A stretch of 29,639 nt of DNA from Sphaerochaeta sp. Its GTDB lineage: Bacteria > Spirochaetota > Spirochaetia > Sphaerochaetales > Sphaerochaetaceae. The notes under the pieces were generated by a model. The model saw only the letters and a program-made list of their open reading frames with translations, had not been told where the DNA came from and searched no databases. Of this stretch, positions 15,388-22,162 are shown one piece after another (the first letter of the stretch is position 1; every line of letters begins with the position of its first letter). A program made the position numbers and the translations under genes. The stretch spans positions 1 to 29,639 of the forward strand of contig DMOO01000076.1 in NCBI GenBank assembly GCA_003456855.1. The letters are read 5' to 3'.

Positions 15388-16671
15388 TCACTTGCCTGTC
15401 ATGTTCTCGAAGAACTTGACTCCGATGTCGCTTCTGTGCCATGAGCCGTCGAAGCTGACAAGGTCGATTGCATTGTAGGCCTTCGAGTTGGCCATCATGA
15501 TGTTCTTGTCTACTCCGACGATTGTCGCTGCTCTTCCACCTGTGGTGTAGATTCCGTCCTCACGGCTCTCTACAGCACCGAAGAACAGCAGTGTTCCGTT
15601 GTCTATCGCGTTGCTCATGTAGTGAGGTGGGATTTCGTTGAGCTTCTGTCCGACCTTTGTGTCCTCCGGGTATCCATCGGAGGCGATCACGACAGCGACT
15701 GCACTCTTTCCGTTGAGCTCTCTCTTGATGTCCTTGAGTGTGTTGTCCTTCATTGCCATCATGAGCCCGCAGAGGTCGTTCTTGATGATTGCGACCATTG
15801 CCTGTGTGGCAGGGTCGTTCAGACGTACGTGGTAGTCAAGGAGAACAGGTCCCTTGTCCGTGACGGTGATTGAGAATGTGAGGATTCCCTTGTAGAAGAG
15901 GTTCTCCTCAACGAGACCCTTGAAGGTCGGCATGACGATTCTGCTTTTGATGAGCTCTCTGATCTCTGGCTCGACTGGCAGCGGGCAGACGGCACCCATA
16001 CCACCTGTAGGGATTCCTGTTCCCTTGTCGGTGTGCTCGCGCTTAGTGTATTCGTAGCAGGATGGGAGGCGGAAGAAGCCCTCGTTGTCCAGGAGGATGG
16101 AGATTGTTGCATGCTTGCCGTCGATATAGTCCTCCACGACGACATCACCTTTCGCAAGAAGCTTCTTACTGTAATCGAAGAGGGTCTTCGTGTCGCAGGA
16201 GCTGATCATGACCCTTGAAGGGGACAGCCCGTTCGGCTTGATTGTAAACGGCTTGCCGGTGTTCTTCTCCAAAAATGCCTTGAGAGCCTTCTCATCACTG
16301 AAGATGTGATAGTCAGGAATCGGGATTCCATGGCGTGTTGCGAATTCACGGGAGAACCTTCTGTCGTTCTCGATCTTGATTGCATAACCTGGAGCACCAA
16401 AGGTGTCGATTCCATTGGCGTTCAGATGGTCGATCACTCCGGTCTGGAGAGGGCCTTCCGTTCCAATGAATACGAAATCGATTCCGTACTTCTTGCATGC
16501 TGCCAGAACCTGATCCTTGTCGGACGGATCGACGTCAGGAAGATTCACGGCAAAGCTTGCCGTTCCTGGGTTGCTTGGGGCAACATAAAGACCTTCGATG
16601 AACTTGCTCTTTGAAAACCACCATGCTATAGCATGATCTTTGGCACCAGAGCCTAAAACGAGTACTTTCAT
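15388..16671 (-). CDS. purD: PurD-like ATP-grasp protein (annotated phosphoribosylamine-glycine ligase) with altered active site
   Basis: This encodes a 427-residue protein, the normal length for PurD, which joins glycine to phosphoribosylamine in purine synthesis. The ATG at 16671 gives the expected MKVLVLGSGAKDHAIAW start, with GGAG 9 nt upstream. The fold is clear: GTEGPL (70-75), GDVVVEDYIDG (175-185) and TGGMGA (222-227). Several positions that are nearly fixed in PurD differ. GREHALAW is AKDHAIAW. The KADGLAAGKGV loop is KPNGLSPSRVM (145-155). The Mg-binding E.N.RFGDPETQ is D279-Y-H281-V-R-L-N-D-P-A-T-Q290. No other purine genes are nearby. It may be a working but divergent PurD, or a paralogue making another amide bond. 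I keep the family name and flag the chemistry as unproven. Confidence 0.82.
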   Translation of the reverse strand: MKVLVLGSGAKDHAIAWWFSKSKFIEGLYVAPSNPGTASFAVNLPDVDPSDKDQVLAACKKYGIDFVFIGTEGPLQTGVIDHLNANGIDTFGAPGYAIKIENDRRFSREFATRHGIPIPDYHIFSDEKALKAFLEKNTGKPFTIKPNGLSPSRVMISSCDTKTLFDYSKKLLAKGDVVVEDYIDGKHATISILLDNEGFFRLPSCYEYTKREHTDKGTGIPTGGMGAVCPLPVEPEIRELIKSRIVMPTFKGLVEENLFYKGILTFSITVTDKGPVLLDYHVRLNDPATQAMVAIIKNDLCGLMMAMKDNTLKDIKRELNGKSAVAVVIASDGYPEDTKVGQKLNEIPPHYMSNAIDNGTLLFFGAVESREDGIYTTGGRAATIVGVDKNIMMANSKAYNAIDLVSFDGSWHRSDIGVKFFENMTGK

Positions 16672-16702
16672 CCCACAACTCTCCAATTGTTCTAGTTCGT
16701 AA

Positions 16703-16744
16703 AAAATACCATTTTCTAGGCCTCTAGGTCAATGTTAGAGGCCT
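16703..16744 (-). promoter_or_regulatory. purD-like promoter overlapped by a 9-bp perfect inverted repeat
   Basis: On the minus strand TTGACC (16727-16732), an 18-bp spacer and TATTTT (16703-16708) form a promoter for the 16671 gene. The arms AGGCCTCTA (16718-16726) and TAGAGGCCT (16736-16744) flank the -35 box exactly. This placement fits a repressor or activator site. The repeat has no T-run close enough to be a terminator. Confidence 0.5.
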
Positions 16745-16859
16745 GCCTGCACGCGTTTAATAGCTTCTATTTATACATTATTGAGGGGTGGTGTCGAAAT
16801 AAATATTTACTTAAAAAAGAGCTATATCATGCCAATGAACAGATTTTCATAATGCAAAC

Positions 16860-16888
16860 TTGACGGCTGATGAAACCCGTGGTAGTTT
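16860..16888 (+). promoter_or_regulatory. Candidate promoter of the tatD-dus operon
   Basis: TTGACG (16860-16865) and TAGTTT (16883-16888) are separated by 17 bp and lie about 55 bp before the ATG at 16942. The -35 matches 5 of 6, the -10 only 3 of 6. A short palindrome GCGCGATTCGCGC lies in the leader. The rest of the 270-bp divergent gap 16672-16941 shows no gene. Confidence 0.45.
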
Positions 16889-16941
16889 ATTCATTAGCGC
16901 GATTCGCGCACAAGAAATCCAACGACATAGGAAGTGACTCT

Positions 16942-17718
16942 ATGCGCTATTTTGATACACATTGCCATTTAGGCCTTATACACGAAGATCAGCTCGAACA
17001 ACTCCTTGCGGTTCAGTATGCAAAGAGGGTCGGCGTCTCACATATCGTCTCCATCTGCAACAGCCTCACGGACTTCGAGGTCATCTACAACAACCTCAAG
17101 AGCGCAAAGAACGTTTTCCATGCCGTTGGAGTCTCCCCGACCGAGAGCGGAAACAAGATCTCTGGCTGGGAGACGAAGATCCAGCAGTTCCTGAAGCTTG
17201 ACCGCATCGTCGCCATCGGAGAGACAGGTCTGGACTACGGCAAGTACAAGCAGTACCAGGACGTCCAGGTGGATATGTTCCTCAAGCACCTTGAGATTGC
17301 AAGAAGGGCTCATCTTCCTGTCATCATCCACAACAGAGAGGCCGGAGAGCACATCCTGGACATCCTGAAGCACAACATCCCGGAGGAGGGAGCGATCTTC
17401 CATTGCTACTCAGAGGACTGGGACTATGCCTTCAGAGCCATGGAGATGCCTGTCTACTTCTCGTTCGCAGGAAACATCACCTACAAGAACGTCAGAAAGC
17501 TGACGGACACTGTGCGCAACCTTCCTGAGAACAGGATCCTCATCGAGAGCGAGGCCCCGTTCATGGTCCCTGCAAAGTACTCCAAGCGCAGAAACAAGCC
17601 GGAGTACCTGCCTGAGACAGCACATGCTATCGCCTCAATCAAGGGGATCCCTCTTGAGGAGATGTCCGAGATTCTCTATCAGAACAGTCTGAACGCCTTC
17701 CATCTCGAAGAGGTGTGA
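16942..17718 (+). CDS. TatD-family metal-dependent hydrolase (DNase/deacylase-like)
   Basis: This encodes a 258-residue protein, the usual TatD length. The ATG at 16942 follows AGGAAG and starts at the conserved DTHCHLG; the upstream in-frame extension has no ribosome site. Motifs of the TIM-barrel metal site appear in order: DTHCHL (4-9), GETGLDYG, VIIHNRE, FHCYSED and IESEAP. In the last one the catalytic Asp found in the usual ETDAP motif is Glu204. TatD proteins hydrolyse DNA ends or D-aminoacyl-tRNA-like substrates in the cytoplasm, in this case presumably with two divalent metals. The stop overlaps the following GTG by four bases, so it is translated together with the Dus gene. Family assignment is firm; the specific activity is not, given the Asp-to-Glu change. 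Confidence 0.88.
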   Translation: MRYFDTHCHLGLIHEDQLEQLLAVQYAKRVGVSHIVSICNSLTDFEVIYNNLKSAKNVFHAVGVSPTESGNKISGWETKIQQFLKLDRIVAIGETGLDYGKYKQYQDVQVDMFLKHLEIARRAHLPVIIHNREAGEHILDILKHNIPEEGAIFHCYSEDWDYAFRAMEMPVYFSFAGNITYKNVRKLTDTVRNLPENRILIESEAPFMVPAKYSKRRNKPEYLPETAHAIASIKGIPLEEMSEILYQNSLNAFHLEEV

Positions 17719-18695
17719 CCTTGTCCAATCTTCTCCATAGCGTCTCAATAGGGAATGTAGCGCTTTCCTCCAATCTTTTCCTTGCGCCTCTTGCCGGATA
17801 CACCGACAAGGTGTACCGCAGCATCTGCCTCAGGCACGGTGCCGCCTTGGCATACACCGAGATGGTCTCGAGTGAGGGCGTTGCACGCAAAAGCGAGAAG
17901 ACTGTGGTCCTGATGGAGCGAGGAGAGGGTGAGAATAACCTTGCAGTCCAGCTCTTCATGCCTGATGCTGACACCGCAAAGCGCTCAATTGAAGGAGTGA
18001 TGGCCTATAATCCAACAATCATCGATATTAATTGCGGTTGTCCTGTACCTAAGGTCACCAAAACAGGTGCTGGAAGCTCCCTTCTGACCCATCCGAAGAC
18101 CATTTATGAGATAGTTAGGACCCTTGTGGAGGGTACAAACCTGCCTGTGACGGTCAAGATCCGTACCGGTTGGGACACGAACAGCCTGAACTATCTTGAA
18201 TCCGCAGGCTACGCCTTCGAGGCCGGTGCCAGTGCGGTGTGCATGCACGCCAGGACCCGCAGCCAGCTCTACATGCCTACGGCACACTGGGAGCTTCTTA
18301 AGGACCTGAAGGAGCATTTCCCTGACAAGATGATAATCGGCTCCGGTGATCTGTTCACCGCACAGGACGGGGTGAACATGCTGGAGAGCACAGGGATCGA
18401 TGCAATCTCCTTTGCACGCGGTGCAATAGGGAACCCCTTCATATTCGAGCAGGCCAAGGCACTTCTGAAAGGAGAGACTCCACGTGAGATATCGCTTCAG
18501 GAGAAGAAGGATGCCATAATGGAGCACCTCAGGGGCCTTGTGGATTTCCTGGGCGAGAACACCGCCTGCCGCGAGATGCGAAAGCATGTCTGCGCCTATC
18601 TGAAGGGCATCCCGAACAGCGCCAAGGTGCGACAGATGGCCACCAGCGCACTGACTGTCGCGGACTATGAGGAGGCTCTGGCTCAACTTAGGTAG
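17715..18695 (+). CDS. dusB: tRNA-dihydrouridine synthase (DusB-like)
   Basis: This encodes a 326-residue flavoenzyme that reduces uridine to dihydrouridine in the D-arm of tRNA. It starts at GTG 17715, which overlaps the TatD stop codon (GTGA). Visible motifs are LAPLAGYTD near the N-terminus (FMN pocket), EMVSSEG, IDINCGCPVPKV with the catalytic Cys, VTVKIRTGW, CMHARTR and GSGDLFT, in the standard order of the TIM-barrel Dus family. A C-terminal helical RNA-binding part follows (REMRKHVCAYLKGI). Length and motifs agree best with bacterial DusB. It is the last gene of the operon, followed 76 bp later by a tRNA gene that has its own promoter. Confidence 0.92.
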   Translation: MTLSNLLHSVSIGNVALSSNLFLAPLAGYTDKVYRSICLRHGAALAYTEMVSSEGVARKSEKTVVLMERGEGENNLAVQLFMPDADTAKRSIEGVMAYNPTIIDINCGCPVPKVTKTGAGSSLLTHPKTIYEIVRTLVEGTNLPVTVKIRTGWDTNSLNYLESAGYAFEAGASAVCMHARTRSQLYMPTAHWELLKDLKEHFPDKMIIGSGDLFTAQDGVNMLESTGIDAISFARGAIGNPFIFEQAKALLKGETPREISLQEKKDAIMEHLRGLVDFLGENTACREMRKHVCAYLKGIPNSAKVRQMATSALTVADYEEALAQLR

Positions 18696-18732
18696 GAAAA
18701 GGCGAGGCGAGAAAACTTTCGGACTAAAGTAC

Positions 18733-18760
18733 TGGACAGTTTTTTCAAATCGTGCATAAT
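18733..18760 (+). promoter_or_regulatory. Promoter of the tRNA-Val gene
   Basis: TGGACA (18733-18738), a 16-bp spacer and CATAAT (18755-18760) each match the consensus at 5 of 6. The expected start lies about 5 bases before the tRNA, as is usual for monocistronic tRNA genes. Confidence 0.7.
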
Positions 18761-18771
18761 AGTAATGCAAT

Positions 18772-18843
18772 GCACGGCTAACTCAGCGGGAGAGTGCCAC
18801 CTTGACGTGGTGGAGGTCGAGGGTTCAAACCCCCCGCCGTGTA
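18772..18843 (+). tRNA. tRNA-Val (anticodon GAC)
   Basis: The 72-base gene folds into a full cloverleaf: acceptor GCACGGC/GCCGTGT, D-stem ACTC/GAGT with a 7-base loop containing GGG, anticodon stem CCACC/GGTGG with loop TTGACGT, five-base variable loop, and T-arm GAGGG-TTCAAAC-CCCCC. The loop places GAC at 34-36, reading GUC and GUU valine codons. The second pair of the T-stem is an A-C mismatch. CCA is not encoded. Confidence 0.95.
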
Positions 18844-18884
18844 AACGAAGAAGGCAACCTGAAAAGGCTGCCTTCTTTCGTTTA
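18843..18884 (+). terminator. Intrinsic terminator of the tRNA-Val gene
   Basis: AAACGAAGAAGGCA (18843-18856) pairs with TGCCTTCTTTCGTTT (18869-18883), a long stem with one bulge and a 12-nt apical region. It begins at the last base of the tRNA. The T-run is short, but the stem is strong. Confidence 0.75.
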
Positions 18885-18902
18885 GGCACAATGGGGTTTG
18901 AA

Positions 18903-18926
18903 GGCTCTTGCTAAGAAATGGGGGAT
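18903..18926. repeat. Right terminal inverted repeat of the ISL3-like element
   Basis: The 24 bases run from GGCTCTTG to GGGGGAT. Compared with the reverse complement of 19417-19440 they agree at 17 positions, including an unbroken TGGGGGAT block at the inner end. This marks the transposase 3' side. Confidence 0.7.
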
Positions 18927-19333
18927 TCATAGACAACCCTGTTCTTAGGATGCCTTCTGGTAGCCTCCCAGATCTTGAGGAAGAAATACTCGTCATCCCT
19001 GATTCCGTAGGATTGCCTCCGGATGTTCTTGATCAGACAGTTCGTTCCTTCCAAAGGACCGTTTGAAAGGCCGTATGTGCGGCATTCCCATCTTGTGTAT
19101 TGGACATTCAAATCGATTCTGAAGCTGCCGAAACCCATGTGCTTGAGTCTGATTCCTCGAGGCCCTTTGGACACGATGTCCATGTAGCCGTAGCATGGGC
19201 AGCGTTACGGCCGCTGCTCAACAAGCCTCCCTTGTATCGTGAATAACTTCAGATCCCCGCAAATCTCCAAAGTGGGTTCGGAATTGACCTCAAACTGTTT
19301 GATTTCGAGTGGCGTTCTGCTATATTTGTTCAT
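18911..19333 (-). pseudogene. ISL3-family transposase remnant (N- and C-terminal parts fused, internal stop)
   Basis: Read in one frame from ATG 19333, the 141 codons give MNKYSRTPLEIKQFEVN..., then an in-frame TAA at codon 43 (19205-19207), then RCPCYGYMDIVSKGPRGIRL and RWECRTYG, the ISL3 zinc-finger domain. The next residues are LSNGPLEGTNCLIKN and QSYGIRDDEYFFLKI, the conserved C-terminal end of ISL3 transposases. Full proteins are 400 residues or more, so the DDE core is deleted at about codon 89. The upstream part of the zinc finger also seems to lack one residue between its first cysteines. It is non-functional because of both the deletion and the stop. Confidence 0.8.
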
Positions 19334-19416
19334 GGCGGAATCTTCTGTTGTGATTGTGTTTGGCGATTCAATTCTACAACAGTTTCCGCCTTTTTCTATT
19401 TCATATGCTTTCCATC

Positions 19417-19440
19417 ATCCCCCAGTTTTGTGCATGGACC
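19417..19440. repeat. Left terminal inverted repeat of the ISL3-like element
   Basis: On the minus strand it begins GGTCCATGCACAAAACTGGG and ends GGAT, matching the other end at 17 of 24 bases. It lies about 84 bp before the transposase start codon, as expected for a left end. Confidence 0.7.
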
Positions 19441-19625
19441 TTAAAAAGCATGAGGACAAAGAAAATCGCCAGGAGCATTGACGAGCCTACCTGACGATTA
19501 ACTTCGTTACTGGTAGAAGTCAGGCCAACCGCTTCAGGCAGCCCTCTTCTATGTAAATAGTAATCACGGAAAGTCTTTTTGTCAAATCGAATAAGCTTAT
19601 AAATCTGGTCTCTGGCAGGATGCAT
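19441..19625 (-). other. Possible truncated reading frame interrupted by the ISL3-like element
   Basis: From ATG 19625 on the minus strand an open frame reads MHPARDQIYKLIRFDKKTF and on to a hydrophobic stretch SSMLLAIFFVLMLF, then enters the left terminal repeat of the element and stops 11 codons later. The composition is protein-like, with a possible membrane segment, but there is no ribosome site and no family I recognise. It may be the start of a gene cut by the insertion, or a chance frame. Bases 19626-19693 otherwise hold only the ribosome site of the peptidase. Confidence 0.2.
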
Positions 19626-19693
19626 TGAGTTCTGATTTTTGTTGCTAAACAGCAAAATTGTCGTTAGGCTTCTTGTTGGAAAGGAGAGGCGTC

Positions 19694-20842
19694 ATGGCAT
19701 TAACAGTACAGATGGAGAAGTACCTGATCGACTCGCATCAGGATGCAAAGGACATTGTCAGAGAGCTTTGCAAGATTCCTGCACCGAGTCATCACGAGGA
19801 GAACAGAGCCAGATGGTGCGAAGAGTGGTTCAAAAGCGCAGGTGGCCAGAAGGTCTATGTTGACGAAGCCTTGAACGCAGTGTGTGAGTACAACGTGACA
19901 GAGGACAATGACCTTGTCGTGTTCATGGCACACATCGACACCGTATTCCCTGACACAGAACCCATGCCGTTTATAGAGAAGGACGGCCTCTTCTACAGCC
20001 CGGGCGTCACTGACGACACAGGAAACCTTGCAAGCCTCCTCATTGCAGAGCGCTACATCCTAAAAAACAGCGTTCCAACCACCTGTGGAATGGTCTTTGT
20101 GGCCAATTCCTGCGAGGAGGGCCTTGGAAACCTCAAGGGAAGCAGGGCAATAGTCTCAAGATACGGGAAACGCATCAAGGAGTTCATCACAGTGGACGGA
20201 ACGAACCTTTCAAGGATTGTAAATGGTGCAGTGGGGTCCCATAGATACAGAATCACCGTGAAAACTGAGGGTGGACACTCATATGGGGCCTTCGGAAACA
20301 GAAACGCCATTGCCTGTCTCTCTTCAATGATAAACACTTTGTACACAGTCAAGGTGCCGGTGGACGGCGATTCCAAGACAACCTACAACGTCGGGGTCAT
20401 CTCCGGTGGAACAAGTGTGAACACAATAGCGCAGGACGCCGAGATGCTCTACGAGTACCGCTCGACAAGCAGAAAGTGCCTTTCCGAGATGGAGAACATG
20501 CTTAACAAGGTCATTGAGGCCTACAGGGCAACGGGAATTGAGGTTGAGGTCGAAAGGATAGGTGACAGGCCATGCACCGGAGAGCTTGACAAGGATGCCC
20601 ATGAAAGGCTCATAGAGAAGGCCAGGGTCTCGATAAAGAGGGTCCTTGGCAAGGACGCCTATCTTTCTTACAGCTCCACAGATGCCAACACTCCGCTTTC
20701 ACAGGGGATCCCTGCAATCTGCATGGGTGGTGCCGTGGGTGGAAGATGCCATACAAGGGAGGAGTGGCTGGATCCGGAGAGTCTTCTTGACGGCTCAAGG
20801 CTGCTTCTGGACTTCATGACCAACTATTTTGCAGCGGTTTGA
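19694..20842 (+). CDS. M20-family zinc aminopeptidase/carboxypeptidase
   Basis: This encodes a 382-residue cytoplasmic enzyme (no signal peptide). The ATG at 19694 follows AAGGAGAGG; the open frame further upstream lacks one. The two-zinc site of M20 peptidases is complete: VFMAHIDTVF (His and Asp), GVTDDTGN (bridging Asp), NSCEEGLGN (catalytic Glu pair) and, near the end, GGRCHTREEW with the last His. The middle carries the lid/dimerisation domain (VGSHRYRITVKTEGGHSYG). PepT-like tripeptidases and CPG2-type carboxypeptidases share this plan. The nearby peptide ABC transporter makes hydrolysis of imported peptides a sensible role, but this is inferred from context. It is alone on its transcript and converges on the regulator operon. 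Confidence 0.9.
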   Translation: MALTVQMEKYLIDSHQDAKDIVRELCKIPAPSHHEENRARWCEEWFKSAGGQKVYVDEALNAVCEYNVTEDNDLVVFMAHIDTVFPDTEPMPFIEKDGLFYSPGVTDDTGNLASLLIAERYILKNSVPTTCGMVFVANSCEEGLGNLKGSRAIVSRYGKRIKEFITVDGTNLSRIVNGAVGSHRYRITVKTEGGHSYGAFGNRNAIACLSSMINTLYTVKVPVDGDSKTTYNVGVISGGTSVNTIAQDAEMLYEYRSTSRKCLSEMENMLNKVIEAYRATGIEVEVERIGDRPCTGELDKDAHERLIEKARVSIKRVLGKDAYLSYSSTDANTPLSQGIPAICMGGAVGGRCHTREEWLDPESLLDGSRLLLDFMTNYFAAV

Positions 20843-20848
20843 AAAAGC

Positions 20849-20928
20849 AACTTAAAAACCAAAAATTTTTGATTTAAGTTTAAAAAGCAACTTGAATCTC
20901 AAAAAATGTCGAATCAGGTTGCTTTTTT
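20849..20928. terminator. Tandem hairpins, bidirectional terminator between convergent genes
   Basis: The main hairpin pairs AAAAAGCAACTTGAATC (20882-20898) with 20911-20928, which ends in TTTTTT; 17 bp with one G-T and one mismatch. The opposite strand also ends in GCTTTTT, so both the peptidase and the membrane-protein gene can stop here. A weaker AT stem, AACTTAAA/TTTAAGTT, lies at 20849-20880, and the AAAAAGCAACTT word occurs twice. Confidence 0.85.
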
Positions 20929-20963
20929 GAGTTATGTAGACATGAAGGTTTGCGAGAAAAAGA

Positions 20964-21290
20964 TCAGTATTCCTCTTTCTTCTTCAGAATCTTGGAGTAG
21001 AGAACAAAGTAAAGGACTATTATCACCACCAGGACAGCTATTGCTATATAGATGATGTTTATCTCAATGAGTCCCAGTGCGCCGTAGACGGCGAATGTGA
21101 CTGCGGCCGCCACCTTCAGAAGACCATCGACCATGGCCCATTTCTGCACGGACTCTGGGGTGTAGATCTCCTTCTTGAAGAAGTCGATGTCCTTGCTCTT
21201 TATCTGCTTGAACGCCTTGTAGAGGTAGTAGAGGGCCAGGCCCAGAATGACAAAATAGAGATAGTAGCTGACTTCGTAGGACTGAAACAC
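20964..21290 (-). CDS. Small three-helix membrane protein of unknown function
   Basis: This encodes a 108-residue protein. The start is set at GTG 21290 because AAGGAGG lies 6 nt upstream, inside the last codons of the regulator gene; the ATG at 21314 has no such site. Three hydrophobic helices are visible: about residues 8-25 (SYYLYFVILGLALYYLY), 51-74 (LKVAAAVTFAVYGALGL) and 76-100 (INIIYIAIAVLVVIIVLYFV), with a charged loop between the first two and a KKKEEY tail. I recognise no family. It starts one base after the regulator stop codon, so the two are translationally coupled. It may be linked to membrane sensing or the peptide transporter, but only position suggests this. Confidence 0.75.
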   Translation of the reverse strand: MFQSYEVSYYLYFVILGLALYYLYKAFKQIKSKDIDFFKKEIYTPESVQKWAMVDGLLKVAAAVTFAVYGALGLIEINIIYIAIAVLVVIIVLYFVLYSKILKKKEEY

Positions 21291-21291
21291 C

Positions 21292-21954
21292 TTATGCCTC
21301 CTTCTTTCCCTCATCCAGGATCTTCAGAATGTTCCTGAGACTTCCCATGATGTGCTCCTTCATGTGGTTGAAGCATGATTCGCTGTCATGGGCCATCATA
21401 TCATCGATTAGTCTTCTGTGTGAATTGAGTGTTCTGCTCTGCCTTCTTATCTCCGGCAGGGCGCTTGATGAGTATGAGCTGACCCACATGTCGGAGAGAA
21501 GCTGCTTGAGCCTCTCGTTTCCCGAGAGGTTCCAGATGCACTTGTGGAAGGCCATGTTGTAGGAGCGGAACTCATCCAAGGTCATTGGAAGGGCCTTCTG
21601 GTCGGCATATTCCTGGATCCTGAGAAGCTCGGAGAAGTCTGTGGCGTTGGCAGCTGCATCGTAGGCGGCCTGGGCCTCAAGAACGGCACGGATCTCGTAG
21701 TGGTTTCTCAGAAAATGCTCGTCTATGCCCACTACAACGGCGCTTTTGTTCATTCGAAGAGTGAGAAAGCCGTCTTTTGCCAGACTCTGGAAGGCCTCTC
21801 TCACAGGCGTGCGCGATACTCCATATCTCTCTGCTATGGCTGTGAGTGCAATCTCCTCGCCAGGTTTGAAATGGCCTTCTATTATGGCGTCCTTGAGCAG
21901 GGTGGATATCCTGTCGCTCAGAGGGGCTGTCTCCAATTTGGTGTACTGAATCAT
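21292..21954 (-). CDS. GntR-family (FadR/FCD type) transcriptional regulator
   Basis: This encodes a 220-residue regulator. The ATG at 21954 (MIQYTKLETAPLSDR) has GGGAG 7 nt upstream; the frame extends slightly further without one. Residues 10-75 form the GntR winged helix: LLKDAIIEGHFKPGEEI, then LTAIAERYGVSRTPVREAFQ, then LAKDGFLTLR. The rest is the all-helical FCD ligand domain, with EIRAVLEAQAA, the metal-ligand-like FHKCIWNLSGNERL and the conserved SHRRLIDDM and HMKEHI. FCD regulators usually bind small organic or amino acids and repress neighbouring genes. Here it diverges from the peptide transporter across a TTGTATACAA palindrome, so it probably controls that operon and itself. The inducer cannot be read from sequence. 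Confidence 0.92.
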   Translation of the reverse strand: MIQYTKLETAPLSDRISTLLKDAIIEGHFKPGEEIALTAIAERYGVSRTPVREAFQSLAKDGFLTLRMNKSAVVVGIDEHFLRNHYEIRAVLEAQAAYDAAANATDFSELLRIQEYADQKALPMTLDEFRSYNMAFHKCIWNLSGNERLKQLLSDMWVSSYSSSALPEIRRQSRTLNSHRRLIDDMMAHDSESCFNHMKEHIMGSLRNILKILDEGKKEA

Positions 21955-21994
21955 CCGCAAACTCCCGAATCTACTTAACAAAAACTTAATTGTT

Positions 21995-22015
21995 TATTGT
22001 ATACAAAATACAATA
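21995..22015. promoter_or_regulatory. Predicted GntR/FCD operator in the divergent promoter region
   Basis: A perfect 10-bp palindrome TTGTATACAA (21997-22006) is nested in a wider dyad, TATTGTA (21995-22001) and TACAATA (22009-22015). Dyads of this TTGTATACAA type are typical FCD-regulator sites. TACAAT at 22009-22014 could serve as the transporter -10 box, in which case the regulator would occlude it. The rest of 21955-22162 is AT-rich leader; TTGCA...TGCAA at 22110-22130 forms a further small dyad. Confidence 0.65.
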
Positions 22016-22162
22016 TCACTCATTTCTTAAAAAGTCAATAAAAATAATTCATTTAAATAAAAGGAGATAATAAACAAAAACCCGCAAACACAAATAAATA
22101 AAATTAAGGTTGCAGTTTCGAATTTTGCAATGGATAATGAAGATACAAAAAGGAGAAAAAAC

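Larger units (their letters stand above)
18903..19440 (-). mobile_element. Internally deleted ISL3-family insertion element (MITE-like)
   Basis: The element is 538 bp, bounded by 24-bp terminal inverted repeats that match at 17 of 24 positions and start with GG, as in ISL3. Inside is a minus-strand transposase remnant in which the N-terminal zinc-finger part is joined in frame to the C-terminal part, while the DDE catalytic middle (about 300 residues in full copies) is missing. Flanking 8-mers (18895-18902 and 19441-19448) do not match, so no target duplication is left. It cannot transpose on its own; movement by a full-length transposase elsewhere is possible. It sits directly downstream of a tRNA gene. 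Confidence 0.75.

Noticed and set aside
17985..18770. 261-codon minus-strand frame opposite the Dus gene
   Set aside because: The plus-strand frame has complete Dus motifs; this one has no recognisable domain or ribosome site and runs into the tRNA promoter.
18895..19448. 8-bp target-site duplication around the ISL3-like element
   Set aside because: The two flanking octamers differ at most positions, so no duplication can be claimed.
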